Assembly: GCF_041260155.1 (NCBI RefSeq)
Contig: NC_091940.1
Span: 2,142,001-2,206,000, forward strand
Origin: Ptychodera flava
Lineage: Eukaryota; Hemichordata; Enteropneusta; Ptychoderidae
Direction: 5' to 3'
Length of the DNA: 64,000 bases
The notes under the pieces are model-generated. The model was given only the letters and a program-made list of their open reading frames with translations, was not told where the DNA came from and did no database searches. The position numbers were made by a program, and so were the translations under genes. Of the stretch, positions 50,401 to 59,250 are shown one piece after another (position 1 is the stretch's first letter; each line of letters opens with the position of its first letter).

Positions 50401-51386
50401 AGTAAGACTGTTTCGAGCAATTGGAAATTACATAATTTTTGTAAAGGCTTGGTTATATTGTCACCTTCAATGTGATGAAATGTCACGTGAAAGACTTTGT
50501 TTGTCTAGACTTATTTATCATGTTTACATTTGATTAACGAGTATATTTTCATGTTATGCGTCTTAACATCCTATATTGATATTTTGAAGGGGTTTAAAGC
50601 TGGAAATGAGGAAATTATTAGAAAACAATACTGGGATATATCGATGCAGTGCAGTGGATGCCGAAGGAGAAGTCTACAGTGCGTCGACTATTCTAAAGGT
50701 CAAAGGTAACCTAACAAGCGTTCGGAGTTCAATCCACTCACACATCTTCCAACAGTGGTGTTATTCTTTCAAATTAATTTGTTGAACGATAGACCACTGC
50801 TTTATCTGATTAATTACATTCCGTTGATTCCATTTTGAATTACTGACTGAATGCTACAACAAGGTTTTACACTTACATCAGGATGCAACCTTTATCGAGA
50901 ATGAGTTGAGTTTTGGCTTTTATTTTATTGTAATGTTCGATGAGGAAATTACATTTACCATAACATATTTTTCAAGGTTGTCAAACTGGTTTCTGGGGTA
51001 AAGACTGCGACAACAGGTGTAATTGTAAACATGGCTCAAGGTGTGATCGATATTACGGTTGTCAGTGTACAGCTGGTTGGAAAGGACGCTTTTGTGACTC
51101 AGGTATCCAAAAATTACGAGTTAAAAAGAATTCAGAAAATAAATCATATTTTCATTCATGTATCAAATGTAATGTGTTTATCATAATTTTTTCATATTGT
51201 TAACGTGTTAACTAGATTATATCTCCAATTGCTGGTTTATTTTTAAAAAATGACAAGACTGGAACTGTCAAGCTAGTTCATTAACAATTAACATGATAAT
51301 ATTTCCTTAGAACTAATTTACTTCTTGAAAATTGTGCCCAACTGAGATCCTGAATTTGTGATGACAGAATATGAATTCGAAGAGAT

Positions 51387-51479
<93 letters not shown>

Positions 51480-54400
51480 AATGTGACATTGGGACATTCG
51501 GATTGAACTGTGCAAACGTCTGTAAATGTGAAAACGAAGCTACTTGTTATAGCGTCAATGGACACTGCCAATGTTCAAACAGGACCTGTGGTGTCTATTG
51601 TGAACATCGATGTCATTGTACAGGATATCAAAGATCAGTCTGTACCCTGGATAACTTATGCACATGTGAAACAGGTTAATAACGCTGCTTATATTTCCAC
51701 TACTGAAATATCTCAAATACACTATTTATCCATTTTAGGTATGGATGCAATTGTATAATGGAACAACTACTTAGACAAGTTATGTAAGATATTAAGTCAA
51801 CGGATAGGCCTGATTTTCCATCTTCTTACATATATTCACAGAGGGAATCGTATTAATTTACATTATGGTCCGGATTTCTATCTAATACTGTATCATTGTT
51901 TGGGTTCAAACGACAAAACACAGTCTAGACAGGGTTACATGTTCCATTTGAATTTCCTAGTGATTTTCCATCAGCAGACCTTTTTACTATTTTGATGTCT
52001 TATCGGTCAGACAACGAAGTTTGAATTTTTTGTCGTTACAGTTTATAATTTATTATTGAATAATGCTCCCGGTTACATTTGTCGACTGTTCACCCTCCAA
52101 AGTAATGAAAACGCTTATCGAACACGCTCCATATATCAGTTTTAATCTTAACACTCCCAGATGGTAGTCTAATGCTGTTAGAGGAGCTTTCGTCATCGAG
52201 CAACAACGGTTTGAAATAGTTTACCATTCAGAGTAAAATATGCATGTAATGAACGCAAGTTGTAACTTTTTTTAGAGAGTTTTTTTCCGAGAAAACGTTC
52301 CTCTATAGCTGAACAATGTTTTCTGGTCACTAACTCTAACGAAGGAGATATGTGAGATAATGAGGTACAGTTTCATAATGCTTGATATACATTTTTGCAG
52401 TTCAATACATCTGTATTTCTTGATTATCATGTGAGCCCCGACGAATAACATCTTCGGAATAAATCTGACACTCATTAAAAGTGTAAATATATAACTTATG
52501 AGAGACACCGTTTTCACGTAAAGTTTAAAATGTAGATTTAAATAATATCAATCTTTTCATTCTACAGACGGCATGGATACATATCACATCGACAATTTTT
52601 ATATCGGAATTATCTGCTCTACTTTTTCATTTATGATTGTGATTATTACAATCGTAACTTTAACTCTGAGATGTCGAAGACGACACAAAACTAGATATAA
52701 TCGGCTGAGCACAAAACCGGAAGATGTGGAGAAATTGTTCTCTGTAAGTGCAGTCATTTTCACATCCTTAACATAGAATTAATAAAATATTGCCTTTTTT
52801 ATTTGTTTCAAAACTTTTTCAAACTATTTAAAAAATAACTTTTTTCGTTTAATCATTTTTAAGAGAGTGAAAGAAAAACTGACTGTGAGTGGATGGTTGA
52901 TCCATATTAACAAAATCCAGATAGGTAATGTCATTGGCAGAGGAGAATTCGCTGAGATCAATGTTGCCGAGTGGAGACAACATGGTTGTAAAAGAAAAGT
53001 TGCTCTGAAATCAATCGCAGCAGGTATGGGAAATTTACAAGATTTAGATTTTGATTAAATAAGATCACACCTTGTCAGATCTACAGACAGTGTTTTGTTA
53101 ACTTGTATGAACAAAACATGTACAGCCACTTCCAAAGAGGGGAGTTCAAACCATACACTGAAAAGGCTAGTCTATTAACATTTGATAAGTATTAAACATT
53201 TGATTATCTGATAAGCTACGATCGTGAACGTACAAATGCCTTGATGTAGTGTGACTTTACTTTGATGTAGTTTGACTTTAATTACACTCTTGAGTACTAT
53301 CACCTAAACTCGTCCAAAATACAATTTTTTTGTTTATATTCATTGTCACAGAAAATTAAACTATATCAGTGTTTCTTCTGCTGAATAATTAATCGATCAC
53401 CATTTGCCTATTACTGAGCACAAAGCAACGCCAATATCGGATTTTGATTGTTTTTTTTTGATTATTTAATGATCCTCTCCATTCTAGTTGGTGACGAAAA
53501 CATATACAAGGGTTTTCTTAATGAAATAGAAATCCTCATATATTTGCAAAGTCATGACAACATTGTCGAAATTCTAGGAGTTTCAGTACAAGAGGGTAAG
53601 GCTTAGAATTAACTATACCTTTTATAAAAGACACTAATGGAAGATAAGCCTCATTAGGACCTACGTACCATTTTGACCTCTGGAATCAGAATATTTGAAA
53701 CCAGAAATATAAATGGGCCATGAATGTTAGCTTTCGTATATTATTTACCATGACAATATCCATGATGTCAAAGTCCCTCGTCGACCGGTACAAATACTTC
53801 ATATCCACGGAATCTAATCAATGTGTTCACAATACCCAACTTACAAATGACATTCATAGGGAAGATGTGGTGGTGTATACTATCGTGTACCAGGTGACGA
53901 CCTTTCGCGACAATAACGTTACTTTACAAAAATTTAATCAGTTCACTTTCTGAACGTAGTTTCATCACTTATGCAGGGTGAACGTATTCATTTACATCTA
54001 GATGTTCGGTTCTATCTATATTGCTTAAGGTAAAATATTCATTAAAACCGAGAAGGGCCCACACATTCCCATTCCACACAGCTGTATTCCTCTATAGCTA
54101 ATTCCAGTTATAATATTTCAAAATGAGCAACATCAACAGTAGCCTGGATGCTACAACGTCATCACTGCCATTTTAACTCGATTGGTTTGAATGCACTCCG
54201 ATCTTCTTCAGATAATTACTTGATAGTTTTAGAGTTTGCTGATAAAGGTAATATGTCAGCACATTTGGAACGCCTCGGTAGGAATAGAGAGACGACGGTC
54301 GAGGAAGAGATTGACCTCATTAGAAGTGCAAGAGATGTTACCAACGGACTGTCATATTTACGACTAAAGGGGGTATGTAACGAATTCTCCTCGAATCTGC

Positions 54401-57400
54401 AATCATTACACTGATCTTTCCCCTTTTCAACTTTTTAAAGAAAAAATTAAAACATTTTAACTATATTTTTTGTTAAAGATTGTCCATCGTGACATTGCCG
54501 CGAGGAATGTTCTGCAAACAGGTCACAAGGTCAGCAAGATATGTGATTTTGGTCTGAGTCGTAAAGTTGACCCTATGGGTAGCCTTGTCATACCACAGTG
54601 GGTAAGTCGCTATACTGGTGTTTTTGAAATTTACAAATCAGCGTTGATGTTCAATTCATATTTTCGAAATGCATACTTATATTGTATTTATGGATTGTAA
54701 ATTCTGAGCTAGTGGTCATTTTATTTGTTCTTTTTGACAGTCACTTTGATGGAAACATTCGAACACAAGATTGTAATTCTAAATCATATGTTTTATCAGA
54801 TGTGAAATTATTAATACGACTTCGGATTTATAAGTGTGCTTCGTTATAGTTAAATATTTTCTCAACATTTCGCGGTGTTCTTTGATGAATGATGAAGAAT
54901 CCTAACGAATTTCTACACCATGTAGGAAGGTTCACATTGAGCAAGGTTGACACAATAAAAACAATAGAAGGTCCCTTATCTTTTTAAGAAACCAATTTAT
55001 ACTGTCAAAAGTTACAAGATACTGTAAAGATCTTCTCAAAGGGTCCCTTTTATGTCATGAATTACAGCACCATAACTTTCAACATAACTTATACACAGTT
55101 ATTAGTGTAATGTTATTATTGATGCCTATCGTATTCCTTATACCAGAAAATTGATAGAGCAAATACCCCGATCTGATCGGAGCTCTCAGCTTGAGAGTAA
55201 AATTCCCTATTTGACATTTCACGCTAGAATTTCAATTCAATATTATGATACAATAGCAATAAACCACTTCAGGAATGGATGTACCATCGATTTTATCAGT
55301 TCACCACATGATGTCCTCTATCTATAAAAATGAAACAAACACATCAAGTCACAAAGTAACGCTATAGTACACTACTCACAGCTTTTCTTTGCAATTCTAA
55401 GCTGTTAGACTTAGTATTCATTGTTGAGTTTTCTCCAGGTGTCTAATAATAGTTTTATACATGACGGGGATAACACGGCAAAACAGTAGAGGGAAAATAC
55501 CCAGAGGAAACAATCCCTATAGAGAGGACAATCCCTGATGCATGAAATTTTGAGCATGGGTAGTTATACATTTTCTATTCCTTTGATGATGAGTTCAACA
55601 CTAAAGTCTTGGCATATTGCACATACCTGCTAAATTTGTATCATCTGTTGTAAACGAAGAATTATCAAAGTAAAAAAAAACAGAGGTAAAGTAGTGTCAT
55701 GTTGCAAAAAGAATACAAATCGACCTCTGCATTACAATGTAATCATTTTAACGTTGATCCTTTCTTAGTCTCAGGAACAATGCCTTTTACCATTGAAATG
55801 GATGCCGGTCGAGTGCCTGACAAGAGGAATATTTACATTTGAGAGTGACATGTAAGTGTAGAATGGAGACTTCATTGTTTCAACAAGTGACAAAGTGTAG
55901 ATTTTTTAGCTCAGGTGTTCACACACGTGGGCTAATGTCGCAGCGATGTCTGTCTGTCTGTGTATCTGTGTGGCGGGCTGTCTGTCTGTCTGTCTTTAGG
56001 CCCGATATCTCAAAACGGCTATTTAGATCAGAGTCAAATCTAGTACATAGATTCAGTTTGCAAATGGAAGAAATGACTAGTTTTTTGAAAGTGTGGCTAG
56101 CTTACTTTTTGCTCAATTGCATAATTAGTGATTTTAGAAAACACTGATATACATTGAGAACGACTGCACAGAATTAGATGAGATTTGCTACAAAAATATT
56201 GATCACACCAAGATAGATCAGCCATGAAAGGTATCAAGGGTTGGCATGAAAGATAATTGCTGATTTGCATATTTAATTAACTTTCCTAATTAGAGATATA
56301 TATCTGAACTGACAGGACCAAAGTTGATGAAACTTGCTATGTTCATTAAAATACTATGATATAACATTATTGAGAGAAATTCAGTATTTTTACTTCAGCC
56401 AACTCCTCATATGCATACATAATTAACTTTCCTAATTAGGGATATATCTTAATTGACTGGACCAAAGTTGACGAAACTTGCTATGTACATTGAAGATACT
56501 TTGATACAACATTGTTGAACGTTACTCGGCATTTTTACTTCAGCCAATTCCTTATTTGTATATTTAATGAACTTTCCTTATTAGGGATATATATCTGAAT
56601 TGACTGGACCAAAGTTGGTGAAACTTGCTATGTACATTAAAGATACTATGATATAATGTTATTGAAAGTAATTAAACATTTTCACTCCAGCCAACCCCTA
56701 ATTTGTATATTTAATGAACTTTCACAATAAGGGATATTTATCTGAGTTGACGTGACCGAAGTTGACGTTACTTGCTATGTACATTGAAGATACTTTTATA
56801 CAATATTATTCAAAGTCATCAAGCGTTTATATTTCAGCCAATTTCTAATTTGCATATTAATTAACTTTTCTAATTAGATATATATATGTACTTGATCAAA
56901 GTTGGCAAACCATGCTATGCACATTAATTATACCAGGTTAAAACAATATTGAAAGTCATTTCGCATTTTCATGTCAGCTGATTTACAATTTGCATATCTA
57001 ATGAGCCTTCACAGTTTGGTATATTTAGCTTCAAGGACTTGACCAAAGGCAATTACACTTGCTATATAAAGTGGTGATATAATGACAGCAGTCAAAGAAA
57101 TTTATTATTTTATTTAAGTTAATTACAGATTTGTATAATTAGTGACCTTTAGAATTAATCTGTGGTGAATACTGTTCATGATGTTGATCATAACACTTTC
57201 AAAGACGTAGAAAACATGTGATAAAAGTTTGAATTTACACACAACTGCAAGATATAATGAAACGTGAGCATTTTCAGTTCATATCAGGTTTGTAAGTTGC
57301 AGATATCCGGTCACACGTTGCATGACATATCTAGACTGAGTCTATTTCCACTTGATGGCGGGAGATATATGACGGTCAGGCTCGCTGTGATGATGAAATC

Positions 57401-59121
57401 TAGTCAACGTTTAACAGTCAATCTGGTATTTCACGTGCAGAATGTAATATGCATCAAAAAATAACATCAAAAAACTTATAAGATAATCAATACGTGTTTA
57501 TTTTTTCTAGATGGTCGTTTGGTGTTTTCTTGTGGGAACTAGCCTCCCTAGGTTAGTGCATTTTATTTCGCCTTTTAAATTTTAAGATGATTACAAACTT
57601 AGCTAATCCACTGTAAATGTAGAATGTTCGAGTTTTAACCAGGTATCCCGATTAAAATTAAATGAATGTCAATAAAACAGGTATGCATCGACCACGAATT
57701 GCCGAATTGGAGGATAATTACTTCGACAATGCGACAAGTTTTGAGCGAAGAAGCAAACACCCACTTATGTACGTATGACTATTCTATGAAAATAAATTAA
57801 TGCTCGTTTTTTGCCCTTCTATTATTCTAGGGGAGCCACCATTTGCTGACGTTGATAGTTCAAATGAACTTATTCGACGTATAACAAATGGAGAACGTCT
57901 TAGGAAACCTGCCAGATGTCAGCCAAGATTGTAAGCACTTAAAAGTCTTAAACCATATCAAAGAATTTGGTGAATAACCTTTAAAGGTTGTCGGTGGTGA
58001 TCATTAACATGATATTCTGACATCTCGCCCATGTTTCATTTCGGAAGTACAAGTCAATACAAAAGATGTCAGAGGCAGCAAATAAAGCTGTTTCTAAAAA
58101 AAAACTGTATCAGTGAGCGGTTTGTTAGCGGTCGGGTAGGCAAGTTCCTTCTTTTATCAGCGGAGAATGAACCGAAAGGCAATGGTTATGATAAAAGGAC
58201 GGGGAAAGTTTGTTCTTTTGTTTTGCAGAGTTAGGTTTGGCAAAAATTCCGGTGAACGGCCAGTGAGAATGATTTTTTTCCCTTATCAGTCAGTCAATCA
58301 ATCAAATTTATTTCTATGGCGCTAAAATGCACAACATAGTAGTGTTTATTGGCGTTTACGGTGTTAGATCAGCGTTGTTCAACATGCTAAACTAAACAGA
58401 TGAGTTTTGATTTTCTCCGTATAGGCTAATGTGTTTAGAGGGCTTAGCTAACGATAGTGCTAGCCAAACTCCGACGGCAGGGCGATAGGGGTCTTTTTAA
58501 TAGGGAAGAAATTACTAGTGAATTTGTTGCACGCAATTGTTGAAAGAAGATGGGCAAATTTAAAATCGTACAGGGAGGACAGCTGCAGAGATTTTCCTTT
58601 TCCACTTTCAAAATTTAAGTTGAATTTTGTTACCATAAGTCTAAAATATTATTAATAAAAATGAACAACGCAATGGCTATGACTTCAAGAAATCGGCTGC
58701 CCGACCACCCCTAGCATATCAATCCTAATGATCAATGAAAGCGTAACCTTTTATAGGGACAACAGCATTCACAATCGTCAGTTTTCTTTGACATTGTACT
58801 TAAAAATCACAAAAATCATCGTTGTTGTCTTTGTTTAGTTACGAGTTGATGTCAGAGTGTTGGAGCTCTCCTTTTGAACTTAGACCCGGAACCGATGACC
58901 TGCTGGAGGAATTTAACAACATGATACGAAAACGTCAGGTCTGTGAAAATACATCATTCTCTTTGGTTCTTAATACTGCGTTCTAGATATAAGACTATCA
59001 ATTTAGAATTTCTGTATTTCGGAAAGTAAAACGCAATGAATATTAAACCGTCTCTCACTGGTCCATTAACTTGTTCTTTTGTCTCATTTAGGGCCCTTTC
59101 ACTGGTAACATGCAACAATAA
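35382..59121 (+). CDS. Receptor tyrosine kinase with cadherin-like, EGF and Ig domains, copy B (23 exons)
   Basis: Tandem paralog of copy A with the same 23 exons, phases and domain order. Exon lengths sum to 2685 nt (894 residues plus stop) from ATG 35382; starting at the in-frame ATG 35349 adds 11 residues. Kinase residues are kept (GRGEFA, VALKSI, HRDIAARN, DFG). APE is PVE and the activation loop has no tyrosine. Exon 5 ends at AT rather than GT, so either a non-canonical AT-AG intron is used or the full-length product is lost; the next GT would shift the frame to an early stop in exon 6. All other sites are GT-AG. Intron 1 holds a LINE. A polyadenylation signal AATAAA lies at 59245. The role should match copy A: a surface receptor kinase with unknown ligand. 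Confidence 0.82.
36258..36317. promoter_or_regulatory. Conserved intron-1 block, copy B
   Basis: Counterpart of 2341-2400 with about 5 differences in 60. Keeps all three GTGACRAYAC-like boxes. Confidence 0.45.
37258..37607 (-). mobile_element. MITE copy related to 23383-23742, inverted
   Basis: Reverse complement of the family seen inside the LTR element: its right end reads TACTACCTTAA, the inverse of TTAAGGTA. Internal blocks match throughout, for example TAGTCCGAAT and TGAGCAAAAGTTTAAG in inverse. The left end is more decayed. Confidence 0.75.
40460..42727 (+). mobile_element. 5'-truncated LINE (CR1/Jockey-superfamily type)
   Basis: Non-LTR retrotransposon remnant. The region before RT (40463-40990) includes HKPWLTRGILISIKKK. 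RT covers about 41130-41900, with YGFRKKYSTKL, FVDLKKAFDTINHDIL, GVPQGSIL and FADD. The C-terminal part has TIDSSLSWKPHI, LTYSLEIWG and AIKHWNSLP. The endonuclease domain is missing, so it is 5' truncated. At least four reading-frame changes occur, near 40770, 40985, 41570 and 42115-42250, the third right after GVPQGSI. The tail ends TTGAATAAACAATTCATTCC. It lies about 150 bp before exon 2 of copy B, in sense. Confidence 0.9.
42876..42916 (+). CDS. Copy B exon 2: start of cadherin-like domain
   Basis: Acceptor TTTTTACCAG. Encodes G-NNTPCNTTVWINE, phase 1 to phase 0. The two NTT/NNT sequons could be glycosylated. Confidence 0.85.
43207..43284 (+). CDS. Copy B exon 3: cadherin-like domain
   Basis: 26 codons, SVNIGHIVCEM to AGDE. 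The donor GTATTG is weaker than copy A's GTAAGG. Confidence 0.86.
43922..44026 (+). CDS. Copy B exon 4: cadherin-like domain core
   Basis: 35 codons containing GLLDFNISSEYRLTFNATN. Very close to copy A, including the acceptor region. Confidence 0.92.
44737..44871 (+). CDS. Copy B exon 5: end of cadherin-like domain, abnormal donor
   Basis: Encodes VDECSNSS, LKLTIFLHDEDDWPPIF and a basic linker ending ERY. By alignment the exon should end at 44871, but the next bases are ATATGT where copy A has GTATGT. Retaining the intron would add a few residues and a stop. Confidence 0.78.
45135..45243 (+). CDS. Copy B exon 6: unassigned ectodomain region
   Basis: PFPVTCRVSNRDVRNFYEGE to MWMDLSNMHG. Phase 0 to phase 1, matching copy A. 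Confidence 0.85.
45244..46722 (+). other. Intron 6 of copy B
   Basis: 1.5 kb AT-rich intron. The only recognisable feature is the 33-bp minisatellite at 46464-46660, close to the exon 7 acceptor. Confidence 0.6.
46464..46660. repeat. 33-bp minisatellite, about six units
   Basis: The unit reads about TTATTAGGAATGAGATACAA followed by CATATCATCATGG. Units carry small differences. Because 33 is a multiple of three, it keeps open frames on both strands that are not genes. Confidence 0.93.
46723..46862 (+). CDS. Copy B exon 7: unassigned ectodomain region
   Basis: D-ECIATVFANKR, PWDRFPNFRFGFVGQ, ending GNVVDIGEVKVYQ. Phase 1 to phase 0. Confidence 0.88.
47089..47285 (+). repeat. Interspersed repeat ending in (ATGT)n
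   Basis: Second copy of the unit at 32901-33209, sharing CTGTCCCCAACATTCCAACT and CCGAAAACAGAGTGA, with an ATGT tail at 47205-47285. Confidence 0.7.
48381..48540 (+). mobile_element. Partial MITE relative
   Basis: Matches the central part of the MITE at 23383-23742 (TTTGGTACTGGAGAAACA, TTTACCGATATTTAGAATTC), without clear ends. Confidence 0.6.
48790..48988 (+). CDS. Copy B exon 8: unassigned ectodomain region
   Basis: KDDSNLPKSKELNYTSIF to FTIDKAELL. 66 codons, phase 0 to phase 1. The segment ESHIPLLPVYRECQSS is strongly changed from copy A. Confidence 0.88.
49488..49616 (+). CDS. Copy B exon 9: EGF domain 1
   Basis: Protein sequence identical to copy A exon 9 (GCPEGKYGGMCNRD...). Phase 1 to phase 1. 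Confidence 0.95.
50117..50291 (+). CDS. Copy B exon 10: first half of Ig domain
   Basis: Begins P-DRGVFIRLTQSREAKV, then RRYFNCF and NISWYFNNTKI. Phase 1 to phase 2 at TCTTG|GTAAGA. The first about 100 nt are nearly identical to copy A, the last 45 diverged. Confidence 0.86.
50590..50705 (+). CDS. Copy B exon 11: second half of Ig domain
   Basis: LKLEMRKLLENNTGIYRC, then SAVDAEGEVYSAS. Phase 2 to phase 1. The following intron is also highly similar to copy A. Confidence 0.9.
50977..51102 (+). CDS. Copy B exon 12: EGF domain 2
   Basis: GCQTGFWGKDCDNRCNCKHG and CQCTAGWKG. Phase 1 to phase 1. Confidence 0.95.
51391..51479. repeat. (CT)n tract serving as polypyrimidine tract of exon 13 (copy B)
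   Basis: About 87 bp of CT ending in the CAG acceptor, about twice the length of the tract in copy A. Confidence 0.92.
51480..51674 (+). CDS. Copy B exon 13: laminin-type EGF repeats 3-4
   Basis: ECDIGTFGLNCANVCKCENE to DNLCTCET. About 8 nucleotide differences from copy A in 195. Confidence 0.93.
52568..52743 (+). CDS. Copy B exon 14: transmembrane helix and juxtamembrane
   Basis: Hydrophobic IGIICSTFSFMIVIITIVTL, then RCRRRHKTRYNRLSTKPED. One codon shorter than copy A. Confidence 0.93.
52864..53023 (+). CDS. Copy B exon 15: kinase P-loop and beta-3 lysine
   Basis: IQIGNVIGRGEFAEINVAEW, then VALKSI. Acceptor TTTTTAAG. Confidence 0.94.
53488..53595 (+). CDS. Copy B exon 16: kinase alpha-C helix
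   Basis: FLNEIEILIYLQSHDNIVEI and LGVSVQE. The alpha-C Glu is kept in NEIEIL. Confidence 0.93.
54212..54372 (+). CDS. Copy B exon 17: kinase hinge and alpha-D/E
   Basis: DNYLIVLEFADKGNMSAHLE to LSYLRLKG. The acceptor TCTTCTTCAG sets the standard short beta-4/beta-5 loop. Confidence 0.92.
54479..54601 (+). CDS. Copy B exon 18: catalytic loop, DFG, activation loop
   Basis: IVHRDIAARNVLQTGHKVSK then ICDFGLSRKV. Activation loop DPMGSLVIPQW without tyrosine. Confidence 0.95.
54602..55774 (+). other. Intron 18 of copy B
   Basis: 1.17 kb AT-rich intron with no recognised element; it marks the insertion-free state relative to copy A. Confidence 0.6.
55775..55851 (+). CDS. Copy B exon 19: P+1 loop (PVE motif)
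   Basis: EQCLLPLKWMPVECLTRGIF, then TFESD. Phase 0 to phase 2. Confidence 0.94.
55900..57220. repeat. Interspersed repeat with about seven 145-bp tandem units
   Basis: Begins with an AGCTCAGGTGTTCACACACG block and TCTG repeats. From about 56130 a unit of 143-147 bp repeats, marked by 'GACCAAAGTTGAYGAAACTT' and 'GCTATGTACATT' at 56331, 56475, 56622, 56768, 56911 and about 57055. Units are 70-85% similar by eye. It fills most of intron 19 of copy B. Confidence 0.85.
57511..57551 (+). CDS. Copy B exon 20: DxWSFG motif
   Basis: WSFGVFLWELASL. The split codon makes D-I-W-S-F-G. Confidence 0.94.
57831..57930 (+). CDS. Copy B exon 21: kinase C-lobe
   Basis: GEPPFADVDSSNELIRRITN and GERLRKPARC. 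Phase 1 to phase 2. Confidence 0.94.
58285..58500 (-). mobile_element. Possible LINE/SINE 3' fragment
   Basis: On the minus strand, GCGCCATAGAAATAAATTTG leads into TTGA-type simple repeats, a tail common to retroposons of marine animals. The preceding sequence can be read as a decayed LINE C-terminus (ENQNSS...). Weak evidence. Confidence 0.35.
58839..58938 (+). CDS. Copy B exon 22: end of kinase domain
   Basis: YELMSECWSSPFELRPGTDD, then EEFNNMIRKRQ. Ends CAG|GTCTGT. Confidence 0.93.
59092..59121 (+). CDS. Copy B exon 23: C-terminus
   Basis: GPFTGNMQQ then TAA. Acceptor CTCATTTAG. Confidence 0.87.
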   Translation, partial: GPFTGNMQQ

Positions 59122-59244
59122 CGCACTTTGAAAACTTTACATGTACGAGTATTCTGCAGCACCATCTTGGATACAGAACGTTTTTAACTAAATGGACATA
59201 CGTGTACATCGAACTCTGCTAAAACACAGTGGATGGAAATGCTC

Positions 59245-59250
59245 AATAAA
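59245..59250 (+). terminator. Polyadenylation signal of copy B
   Basis: AATAAA about 125 bp after the stop codon. Another AATAAA occurs near 59459, so the end of the transcript is not fixed. Confidence 0.5.

Noticed and set aside
56130-57220. Regularly spaced direct repeats, considered as a CRISPR array
   Set aside because: Units are 145 bp, diverged along their whole length, without unique spacers, and lie in a eukaryotic intron.
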